Assembly: GCA_934090595.1 (NCBI GenBank)
Contig: CAKOJO010000007.1
Span: forward strand, 1-32,300
Source: an uncultured Bacilli bacterium
GTDB lineage: Bacteria > Bacillota_I > Bacilli_A > RF39 > UBA660
DNA length: 32,300 nt
Direction of reading: 5' to 3'
Positions 15,979-24,696 of this stretch are shown in pieces. Both the position numbers and the translations under genes were made by a program. Within the stretch, counting starts at the first letter, position 1; each line of letters starts with the position of its first letter. The notes beneath the pieces were generated by a model that saw only the letters and a list, made by a program, of their open reading frames with translations, was not told the DNA's origin and ran no database searches.

Positions 15979-18279
15979 ATGTTTTCAAAATTTGATGAAC
16001 AAGCAAAAAAAGTATTAGTAAATATGCAAAAAGAAATGGCAATGTTAAAACATCCATACATTGGTAGTGAACACTTATTTTTATCCCTTTTAAAACTGGG
16101 AGAAAAAGATGATATAAAACTATTAAATAAAACTGGCATAACATACGACATATTTAAAAACGAACTAATTAAAATTGTAGGAACAGGAAGTAAAGAAAAT
16201 GACTATTATCTTTATACACCACTTTTAAGAAACATAATCGAAGTAGCAGAGCTAATATCAAATGACAAAAAGAAAAAACTAGTAGACAGTCACGACCTTT
16301 TATTAGCACTCTTTGAAGAAGGCGAAGGAATAGCAATCAGAATATTACTAGGAATGGGAATAGATGTAGACACACTATATGATGAATTTGATGAAAAGTT
16401 TATACCAAACCAAAAAAATAATAAAAAATTAATGATAGACTCTTTCGGAATAGATCTAAATAAAAAAGCTAAAAAAGGTGAAATAGATCCAGTCGTAGGA
16501 AGAGAAAAAGAAATAAAAAGAGTTCTAGAAATACTATCACGTAGAACCAAAAACAACCCATTACTAATCGGAGAAGCAGGAGTAGGAAAAACCGCCATAG
16601 TAGAAGAACTCGCAAGAATACTAACAAGCAATAATACATATGGACCACTAAGTAAAAAAAGAATAGTATCAGTTTCCATGGCTTCACTAGTCGCAGGTAC
16701 CAAATATCGAGGAGAATTTGAAGAAAGAATAAACAAAATCATAACAGAATTAGAAGAAGAAAATGATGTAATACTATTTGTGGATGAAATCCATACCCTA
16801 GTCGGAGCAGGAGGAGCCGAAGGAGCAATAGATGCATCAAATATCCTAAAACCAGCCCTTGCAAGAGGAAAAATCAAAATAATCGGAGCAACCACTACCG
16901 AAGAATATAAAGAATACATAGAAAAAGATAAAGCTCTATCAAGAAGATTTCAAACAGTAACAATAAAAGAACCAGATACAAAAACAGTTCTTCAAATACT
17001 AACAAAACTAAGACCAATATACGAAAAATATCACAAAGTAAAAATAAGTGATGAAATACTACAAGAAATAGTAACATTATCAAATAGATACATTCATGAT
17101 AGAATGATGCCAGATAAAGCAATAGACGTTTTAGATGAAGTATGCTCAAGAACATTTATATCAAATTGCAAAAAGACAAACAAACTAGATGATATTTATA
17201 TAGAACTAAATAAAATAAAAGATTTAAAAAACGATTCAATAATTAAAAATGATTTTACAAATGCCTTAGAATTTAGAAAAAAAGAACTTTTGCTTGAAGA
17301 CAAGAAAAATAAATACGAAATGAATAAACAACCAAATAACTACCATAATGTTAACATAAAAGACGTAATCGAAGTAGTAGAATCAAGATCAAAAATACCT
17401 GTTCTTTTAGATGATAAAAATATGTGGTTAAAAGTTAAAAACAAAATAAATAAAACAGTACTGGGACAACAAGAAGCAGTGGATACACTATGCGATATAA
17501 TAAAAAAATATAACTATGACTATGACAAAACAAAACCATTATCATTTCTATTCGTGGGTCCATCCGGAGTAGGAAAAACCCTATTAGTAAAAGAATACGC
17601 TAAAAACTATTATAAAAAAGACAGTTTAATAAGATTAGATATGAGTGAGTATAAAGAAAACCACTCAGTAAGCAAATTAATAGGATCCCCTCCAGGATAT
17701 GTTGGATATGATGACAATAAAAATGTCTTTGAACAAATAAAAGACAATCCTCATAGTCTAATCCTCTTAGACGAAATAGAAAAAGCAAGTCCTGATGTAA
17801 TTAACTTGTTTCTTCAAATACTAGACGAAGGAATAGCAAAAAATTCCAAAGGAGAAGAAATCAACTTTAGAAACACAATCATCATAATGACCTCCAATAT
17901 AGGATGCGAAAAAAAACAACTAGGATTCAACAATAATAAAAACAAAAATACCGACATAAATAAAATCCTAGGAATATCTTTTGTAAATAGAATAAACAAA
18001 ATTATATTCTTTAATCAAATGAACGAAGAAACAATTTTAAAAATAATAAGAAACAAAATAAACAATTTAAGAAAAAAATACAAAGATAAAAATATAAACT
18101 TAACCATATCAAGAAACATAGAACAAGAAATAAAAGATTTATGCGAATATGAAACATATGGTGCCAGAAAAATAGACAAAGTAATATACAATAGTTTAGA
18201 AAACATTATTATAGATAATATTTATAATGGAAACAAAGATATAAAAATCTCTAGTATTATGAACGTAGAACTTGTATAA
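15979..18279 (+). CDS. clpC: ClpC-type AAA+ unfoldase of the ClpCP protease
   Basis: This unfoldase (766 residues) feeds proteins to ClpP. An N-terminal Clp-N double repeat (about residues 1-140, FDEQAKKVL and IGSEHLFLSLL) comes first. AAA1 has Walker A GEAGVGKT at 198-205 and Walker B ILFVDEIHTL. A UVR-like motif (about 417-445, DFTNALEFRKKEL) replaces the long ClpB coiled coil. AAA2 has Walker A GPSGVGKT at 527-534 and LILLDEIEKA. The LGF tripeptide needed for ClpP docking is present near residue 648. GGGTGAT at 15966-15972 sets the ATG; the in-frame TTG at 15964 overlaps it. It is slightly short against the usual 810 residues. No CtsR operator (GGTCAAA repeats) is visible upstream and no ctsR-mcsA-mcsB genes precede it, unlike Bacillus. 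gltX follows. Confidence 0.93.
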   Translation: MFSKFDEQAKKVLVNMQKEMAMLKHPYIGSEHLFLSLLKLGEKDDIKLLNKTGITYDIFKNELIKIVGTGSKENDYYLYTPLLRNIIEVAELISNDKKKKLVDSHDLLLALFEEGEGIAIRILLGMGIDVDTLYDEFDEKFIPNQKNNKKLMIDSFGIDLNKKAKKGEIDPVVGREKEIKRVLEILSRRTKNNPLLIGEAGVGKTAIVEELARILTSNNTYGPLSKKRIVSVSMASLVAGTKYRGEFEERINKIITELEEENDVILFVDEIHTLVGAGGAEGAIDASNILKPALARGKIKIIGATTTEEYKEYIEKDKALSRRFQTVTIKEPDTKTVLQILTKLRPIYEKYHKVKISDEILQEIVTLSNRYIHDRMMPDKAIDVLDEVCSRTFISNCKKTNKLDDIYIELNKIKDLKNDSIIKNDFTNALEFRKKELLLEDKKNKYEMNKQPNNYHNVNIKDVIEVVESRSKIPVLLDDKNMWLKVKNKINKTVLGQQEAVDTLCDIIKKYNYDYDKTKPLSFLFVGPSGVGKTLLVKEYAKNYYKKDSLIRLDMSEYKENHSVSKLIGSPPGYVGYDDNKNVFEQIKDNPHSLILLDEIEKASPDVINLFLQILDEGIAKNSKGEEINFRNTIIIMTSNIGCEKKQLGFNNNKNKNTDINKILGISFVNRINKIIFFNQMNEETILKIIRNKINNLRKKYKDKNINLTISRNIEQEIKDLCEYETYGARKIDKVIYNSLENIIIDNIYNGNKDIKISSIMNVELV

Positions 18280-18300
18280 TCTTTGTTTTTTTGGTATAAT
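18272..18300 (+). promoter_or_regulatory. Extended -10 promoter of the gltX operon
   Basis: A -35 TTGTAT (18272-18277) overlaps the end of clpC, and TGGTATAAT (18292-18300) is an extended -10 with a 17-base spacer. It can start gltX transcription independently of clpC. Confidence 0.72.
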
Positions 18301-18326
18301 TTAACGTATTAAAAGAGGTGATTAAA

Positions 18327-19754
18327 TTGAAAGAAGTAAGAACAAGATTTGCACCAAGTCCAACAGGATTTATGCACATAGGAAACTTAAGAACAGCAAT
18401 CTTTGAATACTTATTAGCAAAAAAAAATAATGGTAAATTCATACTAAGAATTGAAGATACAGATCAAGAAAGACTAGTCGAAGGATCAATAGACTTTATC
18501 TATAAGACACTAGAGCTATGTAACTTTGTAATTGATGAAGGACCAAACAATGAAGGAGAAGTTGGACCATATATCCAAAGCGAAAGAAAAGATATCTATA
18601 AAAAATATGCACTAGAATTAGTAGAAAAAGGCTATGCCTACTATTGCTTCTGTACTGAAGAAAGACTAACTAAATTACGTGAAGTTGCAAGCCTAAATAA
18701 AACTCCATTTATGTACGATGGTCATTGTAAGAACTTAACCAAAGAAGAAGTAGAAGAAAAATTAAAAAACAATGAACCATATGTTATAAGACAAAAAATG
18801 CCAAAAGAAGGACAAACAGTAATAAATGATTTAGTGTATGGAGAAGTACTAATCGAAAACTCTGTACTAGAAGATCAAATACTATTAAAATCAGACGGTT
18901 ATCCAACATATAACTTTGCTAATGTAGTAGACGATCATTTAATGAAAATAACCCATGTAATAAGAGGAAAAGAATACTTAGATCAAACAGCAAAATATAA
19001 TCTATTATATGATGCATTTGGATGGGAAAAACCAACATACATTCATGTAGCTATGGTACTCGGAGAAGACGGTAACAAACTAAGTAAAAGAAATAAAGAT
19101 GCATCATTCATGGATTTATACAATGAAGGCTATCTACCACAAGCAATAGTAAACTACCTAGTCCTTTTAGGATGGTCTCCAAAAGATAATCAAGAAATAT
19201 TTACAATGGATGAACTAATCGAAGCCTTTGATCCAACAAGAATAAGTAAATCATCTAGTAGTTACGATGTAAAAAAACTAAGATGGTTCAATGCTCATTA
19301 CATAAAACAATTAGAAAAAGACGAAGTAGTAAACTTGTGTCTACCATTCCTTCAAGAAAACTATGACTTAAAAGATAAAACACCAACTTGGATAGAACAT
19401 CTAATAGAAATATATCAAAATCATTTAAGTTATGGAAAAGAAATAGTAGAACTAACTGAACTATTCTTTAAAGAAGATATAACTTTAGATAAGGAATGTC
19501 AAGAATTCATGCAACAAGAAACAGTAGATGAAACCATAAGTACATTAAAACAAGAATTAGAAAATCTTACAACTTGGACAGTAGAAAATATAAAAGAAGC
19601 AATAAATAGTACTAAAGAAAAAGCAGGAGTCAAAGGAAAAATGCTATATATGCCTATCAGAATAAAAGTAAGCGGACAAATGCATGGACCTGAACTACCT
19701 GATACAATTTATCTATTAGGAAAAGAAACCGTTTTAAAAAGATTAAGCAGGTGA
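18327..19754 (+). CDS. gltX: Glutamate-tRNA ligase
   Basis: This class I synthetase (475 residues) charges tRNA(Glu). The family order is clear: RFAPSPTGFMHIGNLRTA near the N-terminus (HIGH-type HIGN at residues 17-20), RIEDTDQER, IRGKEYLDQT, and the KMSKS-type KLSKR at 251-255, followed by a helical anticodon-binding domain. AAAAGAGGTGAT at 18311-18322 sets the start at the TTG 18327; the in-frame GTG at 18318 lies inside the binding site and is rejected. The gene ends in TGA, which overlaps the cysS ribosome binding site. Order after clpC matches a compacted Bacillus region. Confidence 0.96.
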   Translation: MKEVRTRFAPSPTGFMHIGNLRTAIFEYLLAKKNNGKFILRIEDTDQERLVEGSIDFIYKTLELCNFVIDEGPNNEGEVGPYIQSERKDIYKKYALELVEKGYAYYCFCTEERLTKLREVASLNKTPFMYDGHCKNLTKEEVEEKLKNNEPYVIRQKMPKEGQTVINDLVYGEVLIENSVLEDQILLKSDGYPTYNFANVVDDHLMKITHVIRGKEYLDQTAKYNLLYDAFGWEKPTYIHVAMVLGEDGNKLSKRNKDASFMDLYNEGYLPQAIVNYLVLLGWSPKDNQEIFTMDELIEAFDPTRISKSSSSYDVKKLRWFNAHYIKQLEKDEVVNLCLPFLQENYDLKDKTPTWIEHLIEIYQNHLSYGKEIVELTELFFKEDITLDKECQEFMQQETVDETISTLKQELENLTTWTVENIKEAINSTKEKAGVKGKMLYMPIRIKVSGQMHGPELPDTIYLLGKETVLKRLSR

Positions 19755-19758
19755 TAAA

Positions 19759-21171
19759 ATGAAATTTTATAATACTTTAACAAGAAAAGTAGAAGAATTT
19801 ATTCCAAATGACAAAAACAATGTATCATTCTATACATGTGGTCCAACAGTATACCATGACCAACACATAGGAAATATGCGTAACTATATAGGACACGATA
19901 TTCTAGATAAAACTCTAAGATATTTAGGATACAATGTTACTAGAGTAATGAACATAACAGACGTTGGACACCTAACAAGTGATTCCGACTCTGGAGAAGA
20001 TAAAATGGTAAAAAGCGCTAAAGAAAAAAAATCAAGCGTTCTAGAAATAGCAAAATATTATACAGATGCATTCTTTAAAGACTTTGAATTACTAAATAAT
20101 CGAAGACCAGATATAGTAAGCCCAGCAACAGATCATATAAATGACTATATAAAAATAATCGAAAAACTATTAGAAAAAGGATACGCATACAAAAGCGGAG
20201 GAAATGTTTACTTTGATGTATCTAAACTCGATGATTACTACAAATTAACAAATCATAAAGAAGATGAAATGGTTGTCGGAGTAAGACAAGGCGTAACTAA
20301 TGATGACAATAAAAAAAATCAAGCAGACTTTGCCCTTTGGTTTACTAAGTCAAAATTTGAAGACCAAGAATTAAAATGGGATTCCCCATTCGGAGTAGGT
20401 TATCCAGGATGGCATATAGAATGCTCTGGAATTAGCATGCATTACCTTGGAGAGTATCTAGATATTCATGGCGGAGGAGTAGACAATATCTTTCCACACC
20501 ATACCAACGAAATAGCACAAAGCGAAGCATATCTAGGACACAAATGGTGCAACTACTGGTTTCATAATGAACACTTAATGGATGAAACAGGAAAAATGTC
20601 TAAGAGTAAAGGAGCGACATTAACTGTATCCCTATTAAAAGAAAAAGGTTACGACCCATTAGCATTCAGATATATGTGTCTAACAAGCCACTACAGGAGG
20701 CAACTAGTATTTTCATACGAAGGATTAGAAACAGCAAGCAAAGCCTATAAAAAATTAAAATCACGTATCTCTAATCTTGAAGACACCAAACAACTACAAC
20801 AAAAAGAATTTGAAACATATCAAAACAAATTTAAAGAAAACCTAGAAAATGATTTAAATACCGCAAATGCTATAACACTAATATATGATATATTAAAAGA
20901 TCAAAACATAAATGACACAACAAAAATAAAACTAATCGAAGACTTTGATCAAGTATTATCATTAGACTTATTAAAACAAGAAGAAAATAAAATTGATGAT
21001 AATTTAAAAGAATATATTGAACAACAAATAAAACTAAGACAAGAAGCAAAACAACAAAAAGACTATCAAAAAGCAGATGCAATAAGAGATGAACTATTAC
21101 AAAAAGGAATAAAATTAATAGACACCAAAGAACAAACAACTTATGAAATCATTATAGGGAGGCAAAAATGA
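19759..21171 (+). CDS. cysS: Cysteine-tRNA ligase
   Basis: This class I synthetase (470 residues) charges tRNA(Cys). Motifs: FYTCGPTVYHDQHIGNMR, with the first zinc-binding Cys27 and the HIGN signature at 36-39; the GYPGWHIECSGISMHYLG and HGGGVDNIFPHHTNE segments carrying the other zinc ligands (Cys, His, Glu); and KMSKS at 279-283. A C-terminal DALR-like helical domain follows. AGGTGAT at 19748-19754 serves as the ribosome binding site and overlaps the gltX stop codon, so the two are translationally close. The last codon and TGA stop overlap the next start by four bases. Confidence 0.97.
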   Translation: MKFYNTLTRKVEEFIPNDKNNVSFYTCGPTVYHDQHIGNMRNYIGHDILDKTLRYLGYNVTRVMNITDVGHLTSDSDSGEDKMVKSAKEKKSSVLEIAKYYTDAFFKDFELLNNRRPDIVSPATDHINDYIKIIEKLLEKGYAYKSGGNVYFDVSKLDDYYKLTNHKEDEMVVGVRQGVTNDDNKKNQADFALWFTKSKFEDQELKWDSPFGVGYPGWHIECSGISMHYLGEYLDIHGGGVDNIFPHHTNEIAQSEAYLGHKWCNYWFHNEHLMDETGKMSKSKGATLTVSLLKEKGYDPLAFRYMCLTSHYRRQLVFSYEGLETASKAYKKLKSRISNLEDTKQLQQKEFETYQNKFKENLENDLNTANAITLIYDILKDQNINDTTKIKLIEDFDQVLSLDLLKQEENKIDDNLKEYIEQQIKLRQEAKQQKDYQKADAIRDELLQKGIKLIDTKEQTTYEIIIGRQK

Positions 21172-21833
21172 TATATTACACACTAGGAATAATATCTTTA
21201 TTAATAACAGTTATAGCACAAATATACATTAACATTACATATTCAAAATACAGCCAAATACAAAGCAAAAACAAATTAAGTGGTTTTGAAACAGCAAAAA
21301 AAATACTAGAAAAAAATAACTTAGAAAAACTATATGTAGTAGAAACACAAGGAACCCTAACAGATCATTATGATCCAAAAGCAAAAGTAGTAAGACTATC
21401 TCATAATGTTTTTGATGGAGACAGCATAAGCTCAATCGCTGTAGCAGCACATGAATGCGGTCATGCAATTCAAGACAAAAATAAAAACAAATTCATGAGA
21501 ATAAGAAGCTTCCTAGTGCCATTTGTAAACTTTAGTACCAAAATGGGTTACATAGTAGTAGTACTAGGGGCAATTCTAGGAATGTTTCAATTAATATACT
21601 TTGGAATAATTCTTCTAATGATTATATTACTATTCCAATTGGTGACATTACCAGTAGAAATCGGTGCATCTCGTGATGCCCTAAAATACTTAGAAGAATA
21701 TAACATTCTAACAAAAGAAGAAGTAGAAGACGCCAAAAAAGTACTAACAAGCGCAGCACTTACATATGTAGCAAGCCTTGCCAGTACAATAATCGAAGTA
21801 TTAAGACTATTATCAATTACCAACAATGACTAA
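21168..21833 (+). CDS. YugP-like neutral zinc metalloprotease, membrane-bound
   Basis: Length is 221 residues, near the usual 225 for the Zn_peptidase_2 (YugP) family. A hydrophobic N-terminus (about residues 4-24) is followed by a zinc-protease site HECGH at 95-99 within VAAHECGHAIQD, and two strong membrane segments at about 120-165. A C-terminal part is rich in Ala and Ser (LASTIIEVLRLL). The substrate is unknown. The ATG overlaps the cysS stop (ATGA) and GGGAGG lies at 21157-21162. Its insertion between cysS and mrnC is not part of the Bacillus order as I recall it. Confidence 0.9.
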   Translation: MIYYTLGIISLLITVIAQIYINITYSKYSQIQSKNKLSGFETAKKILEKNNLEKLYVVETQGTLTDHYDPKAKVVRLSHNVFDGDSISSIAVAAHECGHAIQDKNKNKFMRIRSFLVPFVNFSTKMGYIVVVLGAILGMFQLIYFGIILLMIILLFQLVTLPVEIGASRDALKYLEEYNILTKEEVEDAKKVLTSAALTYVASLASTIIEVLRLLSITNND

Positions 21834-22203
21834 CACTACTTATTCACCATTACAACTAGCATATATCGGAGATAGCGTCTACGAAACTCTAGTAAGAGAT
21901 TATCTTCTTAACAAAACAAAGACAAAAGTAAATGAACTACAAACAAAAAGTTTAGAATTTGTAACAGCAAAAAGACAAGCACATATTTTAAACGAACTAA
22001 TAAAAGAAAATAAACTAACCGAAGAAGAACTAGAAATAGTAAAAAAAGGAAGAAATACCAAAGTAAATTCAAAACCCAAAAACTGTGATATATTAACCTA
22101 TAAACATGCTACTGCATTCGAAACATTAATCGGTTATTTATATTACAATAATAAAGAAAGAATAAATGAAATATTTAAAGAAATAGTAAACATAAAAGAA
22201 TAA
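21826..22203 (+). CDS. mrnC: Mini-ribonuclease III
   Basis: This 125-residue, RNase III-like dimeric nuclease lacks an RNA-binding domain. In Bacillus it processes 23S rRNA precursor ends. Seen motifs: LAYIGDSVYE (residues 11-20) with the acidic Asp16 and Glu20, VKKGRNTK, and AFETLIGYLYY near the C-terminus. Length is close to the family. It overlaps the previous gene by 8 bases and lacks a clear ribosome binding site, so translation is likely coupled to the upstream gene. rlmB follows, as in Bacillus. Confidence 0.94.
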   Translation: MTNTTYSPLQLAYIGDSVYETLVRDYLLNKTKTKVNELQTKSLEFVTAKRQAHILNELIKENKLTEEELEIVKKGRNTKVNSKPKNCDILTYKHATAFETLIGYLYYNNKERINEIFKEIVNIKE

Positions 22204-22214
22204 GAGGTACAATT

Positions 22215-22910
22215 ATGATAGTATATGGAAGAAATAGTAGCTACGAAATATTAAAAAATTGCAAATCTGTTAAAAAAGTATATTTGGATAGGAAATTTAG
22301 TGACAAAACACTGATTTCCCTTATAGAAAAATTAAAAATTGAACCAATTTTATGCACCAAATTTGAATTAGATGAACTTGCAAATGGAAATCATCAAGGT
22401 ATAATAGTAGACATCGAGGAATTCGACTACTGTGATATTGATGATATCATTAAAGAACAAGGCCTAATTGTAATGCTAGATCATCTAGAAGACACACACA
22501 ACTTTGGTGCTATAATAAGAACTTGTTTAGCGGCAGGAGTAGATGGAATAATAATACCTAAAGACCGAAGTGTCAAAGTAAATTCCACCGTAATGAAAAC
22601 CAGTAGTGGTGCTGCCATAAGAAGTAAAATATGCATGGTAACCAATCTAAATCAAACCATAAAATATCTAAAAGAAAAAGGTTACTGGTTTTATTCAGCA
22701 GACATGAATGGAGAAAACTATAGTGAAATAGACTATGCTCCCAATACTTGCTTAATAATAGGCAATGAAGGATCAGGAGTCTCTGAACTAGTAAAAAAAT
22801 CATCAGATTACATAGTGTCAATTCCTATGAAAGGACAATTTGAAAGTTTAAATGCTTCAGTCGCAACAGGAATATTAATATATGAGGTTGTAAGACAAAG
22901 AAGTCATTAA
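22215..22910 (+). CDS. rlmB: 23S rRNA 2'-O-ribose methyltransferase of the SpoU/TrmH family (RlmB-like)
   Basis: This 231-residue enzyme is likely to methylate the ribose of a guanosine in 23S rRNA using SAM. The three SPOUT motifs are intact: NFGAIIRTCLAAGV (96-109), IIGNEGSGVSEL (181-192) and IPMKGQFESLNASVA (203-217). An N-terminal substrate-binding domain (about 1-70) begins with YGRNSSYEIL. The ATG is preceded by AGAGGT. It lies 11 bases downstream of mrnC. The specific target (G2251) is inferred from family and gene order. Confidence 0.93.
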   Translation: MIVYGRNSSYEILKNCKSVKKVYLDRKFSDKTLISLIEKLKIEPILCTKFELDELANGNHQGIIVDIEEFDYCDIDDIIKEQGLIVMLDHLEDTHNFGAIIRTCLAAGVDGIIIPKDRSVKVNSTVMKTSSGAAIRSKICMVTNLNQTIKYLKEKGYWFYSADMNGENYSEIDYAPNTCLIIGNEGSGVSELVKKSSDYIVSIPMKGQFESLNASVATGILIYEVVRQRSH

Positions 22911-22920
22911 GGAGGACACT

Positions 22921-23532
22921 ATGCAATACCAAACAAATGACGAAGAACTTATCTACATGGTAAGAGAAAACGACGAAGAAGCATGGAAAATAATAATGGA
23001 AAAATACGAACCATTATTAAAATACCTTGCTTTTTATTATCAAAAAACATACGGAGTAAAAGCATCGATAGATCATGAAGATTTACTACAAGAAATGAGA
23101 TTAACGCTCTATAAAGCAATAAGAATGTATAAAACAGATGAAAGCAATCGATTCTATCCATATCTATCAGCATCATTAAAAAATACATGCAATGATTACT
23201 ATAAAAGAAGATATAAAAGATACCAAAAAGAATTCTTAGTCGCGGACATCTCAAAATACGAACTATGTGAAGAACAAGATCCATTACTATCAACATACTA
23301 TGACTATTACTTAACAGAACTATTAAAAGATTTCAACACCAAGCTAAATGCTCAAGACTCTGCAATATTTCTTTTGAAATTATCATCAATGACATATCAA
23401 GATATAGCGAAAATACTAGATATAAACACTAAAAAAGTAGATAATTCCATCTTTAGAACTAAACAAAAACTAAAAAAATATCTAAAAAAACTAGATTTAG
23501 AAAACACATACTTAGACAAAATTCTACAGTAA
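22921..23532 (+). CDS. sigH: RNA polymerase sigma factor, SigH-like
   Basis: This protein (203 residues) belongs to the sigma-70 family. Region 2 (about residues 20-100) shows DHEDLLQEMRLTLYKAIRMYK and the NTCNDYYKRRYKRYQKEF basic stretch. Region 4 (about 140-190) shows the helix-turn-helix-like SMTYQDIAKILDINTKKVDNSIFRTKQKLKKYL. The assignment as SigH rests mostly on position directly after rlmB, which matches Bacillus mrnC-rlmB-yacP-sigH with yacP missing. In Bacillus SigH drives sporulation and competence genes; here the regulon is unknown. The ribosome binding site AAGGAGGA overlaps the rlmB stop codon. The divergence is high, so an ECF-like factor is the alternative. Confidence 0.8.
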   Translation: MQYQTNDEELIYMVRENDEEAWKIIMEKYEPLLKYLAFYYQKTYGVKASIDHEDLLQEMRLTLYKAIRMYKTDESNRFYPYLSASLKNTCNDYYKRRYKRYQKEFLVADISKYELCEEQDPLLSTYYDYYLTELLKDFNTKLNAQDSAIFLLKLSSMTYQDIAKILDINTKKVDNSIFRTKQKLKKYLKKLDLENTYLDKILQ

Positions 23533-23555
23533 TACAACAAAAAAGTAAAAATAGG

Positions 23556-23584
23556 TTTATTATCAAGAAAAAATATGCTATAAT
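23556..23584 (+). promoter_or_regulatory. Extended -10 promoter of the two-gene unit after sigH
   Basis: TGcTATAAT at 23576-23584 is a strong extended -10, with a weak -35 TTTATT (23556-23561) 17 bases before it. The same TTTATT plus TGn arrangement precedes uvrA and the transporter gene. Confidence 0.65.
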
Positions 23585-23607
23585 GACTATGATAAGGAGT
23601 ATAGGCT

Positions 23608-24213
23608 ATGGATAATAACGTTGTATCATTAAGACAATTTATAAATAATAAAGACAATTATGCTTATAAAGCACAAACCTTTTGTCGTCTAATGAAAGTA
23701 GTATGTGATGCTATAGAAAAAGAACCAAGATCATTAGTTAGAATTAACCTAGATGAAATAAAAATAAATACATCAACTGGAGAAATAATTCTATCAGACA
23801 ATTTATTTGCAACAACAGATAAAACAATCGCCGGAGTAAATACAGGAGTAAGTCTAATGGCAGATCGTAAAAGCTCCTTTGAACATAAAAGAATATCATT
23901 TGCCCTTATGGTACTTGGATGGTATGTGAATGAAGATCATAGTGCTGTATTCAATGACCTGATGGTATTAGAAAACTTTAACGACTATATGAGTAAAGTT
24001 CCAAACTGGTTACAAGATTATTTTATAAGCATATTTCTAAGAATGGACTATACTAAATCATTCTCAGATTATTATAAAGACAACTTTATAGATAAAGTAA
24101 AAAACGATGTAAAAACATCACTTGAACCATATCATCTAAACGATGAACAAATGAAAAAAGTAACATCAGTAATAGTTAAAAAGACACAAAGAATAATGAA
24201 AGGTGGGGAATAA
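23608..24213 (+). CDS. Unknown protein, pseudokinase-like pattern
   Basis: I do not recognise this 201-residue protein. It is soluble, with no signal peptide or membrane segment. By eye, VRINLDEIKINTSTGEIILSDN (residues 44-65) has the spacing of a kinase catalytic loop followed by a DFG-like strand, and RISFALMVLGWY (95-106) followed later by VPNWLQDYFISIFLRM recalls the late kinase lobe helices, but the key catalytic residues are absent. This is a tentative resemblance only. AAGGAG in the leader supports the ATG. It has its own promoter and is followed after one base by a gene for a tail-anchored protein. Together they could form a signalling pair next to the sigma factor. Confidence 0.72.
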   Translation: MDNNVVSLRQFINNKDNYAYKAQTFCRLMKVVCDAIEKEPRSLVRINLDEIKINTSTGEIILSDNLFATTDKTIAGVNTGVSLMADRKSSFEHKRISFALMVLGWYVNEDHSAVFNDLMVLENFNDYMSKVPNWLQDYFISIFLRMDYTKSFSDYYKDNFIDKVKNDVKTSLEPYHLNDEQMKKVTSVIVKKTQRIMKGGE

Positions 24214-24214
24214 T

Positions 24215-24607
24215 ATGAATAAAAATCTTTTTGATTTTGCAGAAGACAAATTCTTAGAAAATATTCCCACAGTCATAACAAGTGTAAAGAAGTCACTTGA
24301 TCAAGTAAATCAGTCACAATATCAATTTCAAAATCAAACAAATGAATACTCAGGAAGCACAATGGAACAAACTCAAAACAAACAACTAGTAAAATCAAGA
24401 CAATTAAACTCAAATCAAGCAGTAAGACCAGTAATAAATAATGAACAATCAACATATAATAATTATCCAAATTACTCAAACTATCAAACAACTCAAGGTG
24501 GGTATACTAATCAAAATGGTCTATCAACAGTATTAACACTATCAGTAACACTCTTACTAATAGTGCTAGTATTCGCAGTAACATTCTTTATAATTAAATT
24601 TGTATAA
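24215..24607 (+). CDS. Unknown tail-anchored membrane protein, Gln/Asn-rich
   Basis: I do not recognise this 130-residue protein. An N-terminal helix-like part (about residues 1-33), a Gln/Asn/Ser/Thr/Tyr-rich middle (about 34-100) and one C-terminal membrane segment (about 105-130, hydrophobic to the end) make it a tail-anchored protein with its bulk in the cytoplasm. The ATG is set by AGGTGGGGAA at 24201-24210; an in-frame GTG at 24203 lies in this site and is rejected. It begins one base after the previous stop, so the two are translationally coupled. A terminator follows at once. Confidence 0.75.
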   Translation: MNKNLFDFAEDKFLENIPTVITSVKKSLDQVNQSQYQFQNQTNEYSGSTMEQTQNKQLVKSRQLNSNQAVRPVINNEQSTYNNYPNYSNYQTTQGGYTNQNGLSTVLTLSVTLLLIVLVFAVTFFIIKFV

Positions 24608-24631
24608 AAGATGCTAGACATCTTTTTTTTT
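24607..24631 (+). terminator. Terminator of the two-gene unit
   Basis: AAAGATG (24607-24613) and CATCTTT (24619-24625) pair perfectly over a CTAGA loop, followed by a T run. Confidence 0.88.
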
Positions 24632-24645
24632 CTACAAAAAACGAG

Positions 24646-24674
24646 TTTATTAAAACAAATATTTGTGATATAAT
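24646..24674 (+). promoter_or_regulatory. Extended -10 promoter of uvrA
   Basis: TGaTATAAT (24666-24674) with a weak -35 TTTATT (24646-24651) and a 17-base spacer. No LexA operator is visible. Confidence 0.65.
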
Positions 24675-24696
24675 AAATGAGTCAGGAGTGATATAT

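Noticed and set aside
16290..16919. 209-codon open frame on the - strand inside clpC
   Set aside because: It lies within a well-supported ClpC coding region, with no start signals and no recognisable product.
23551..23576. A SigH-type promoter (AGG-A/T-rich -35) before the gene at 23608
   Set aside because: ATAGGTTTA resembles the -35, but no GAAT -10 occurs at the right distance, while a clear sigma-A extended -10 does.
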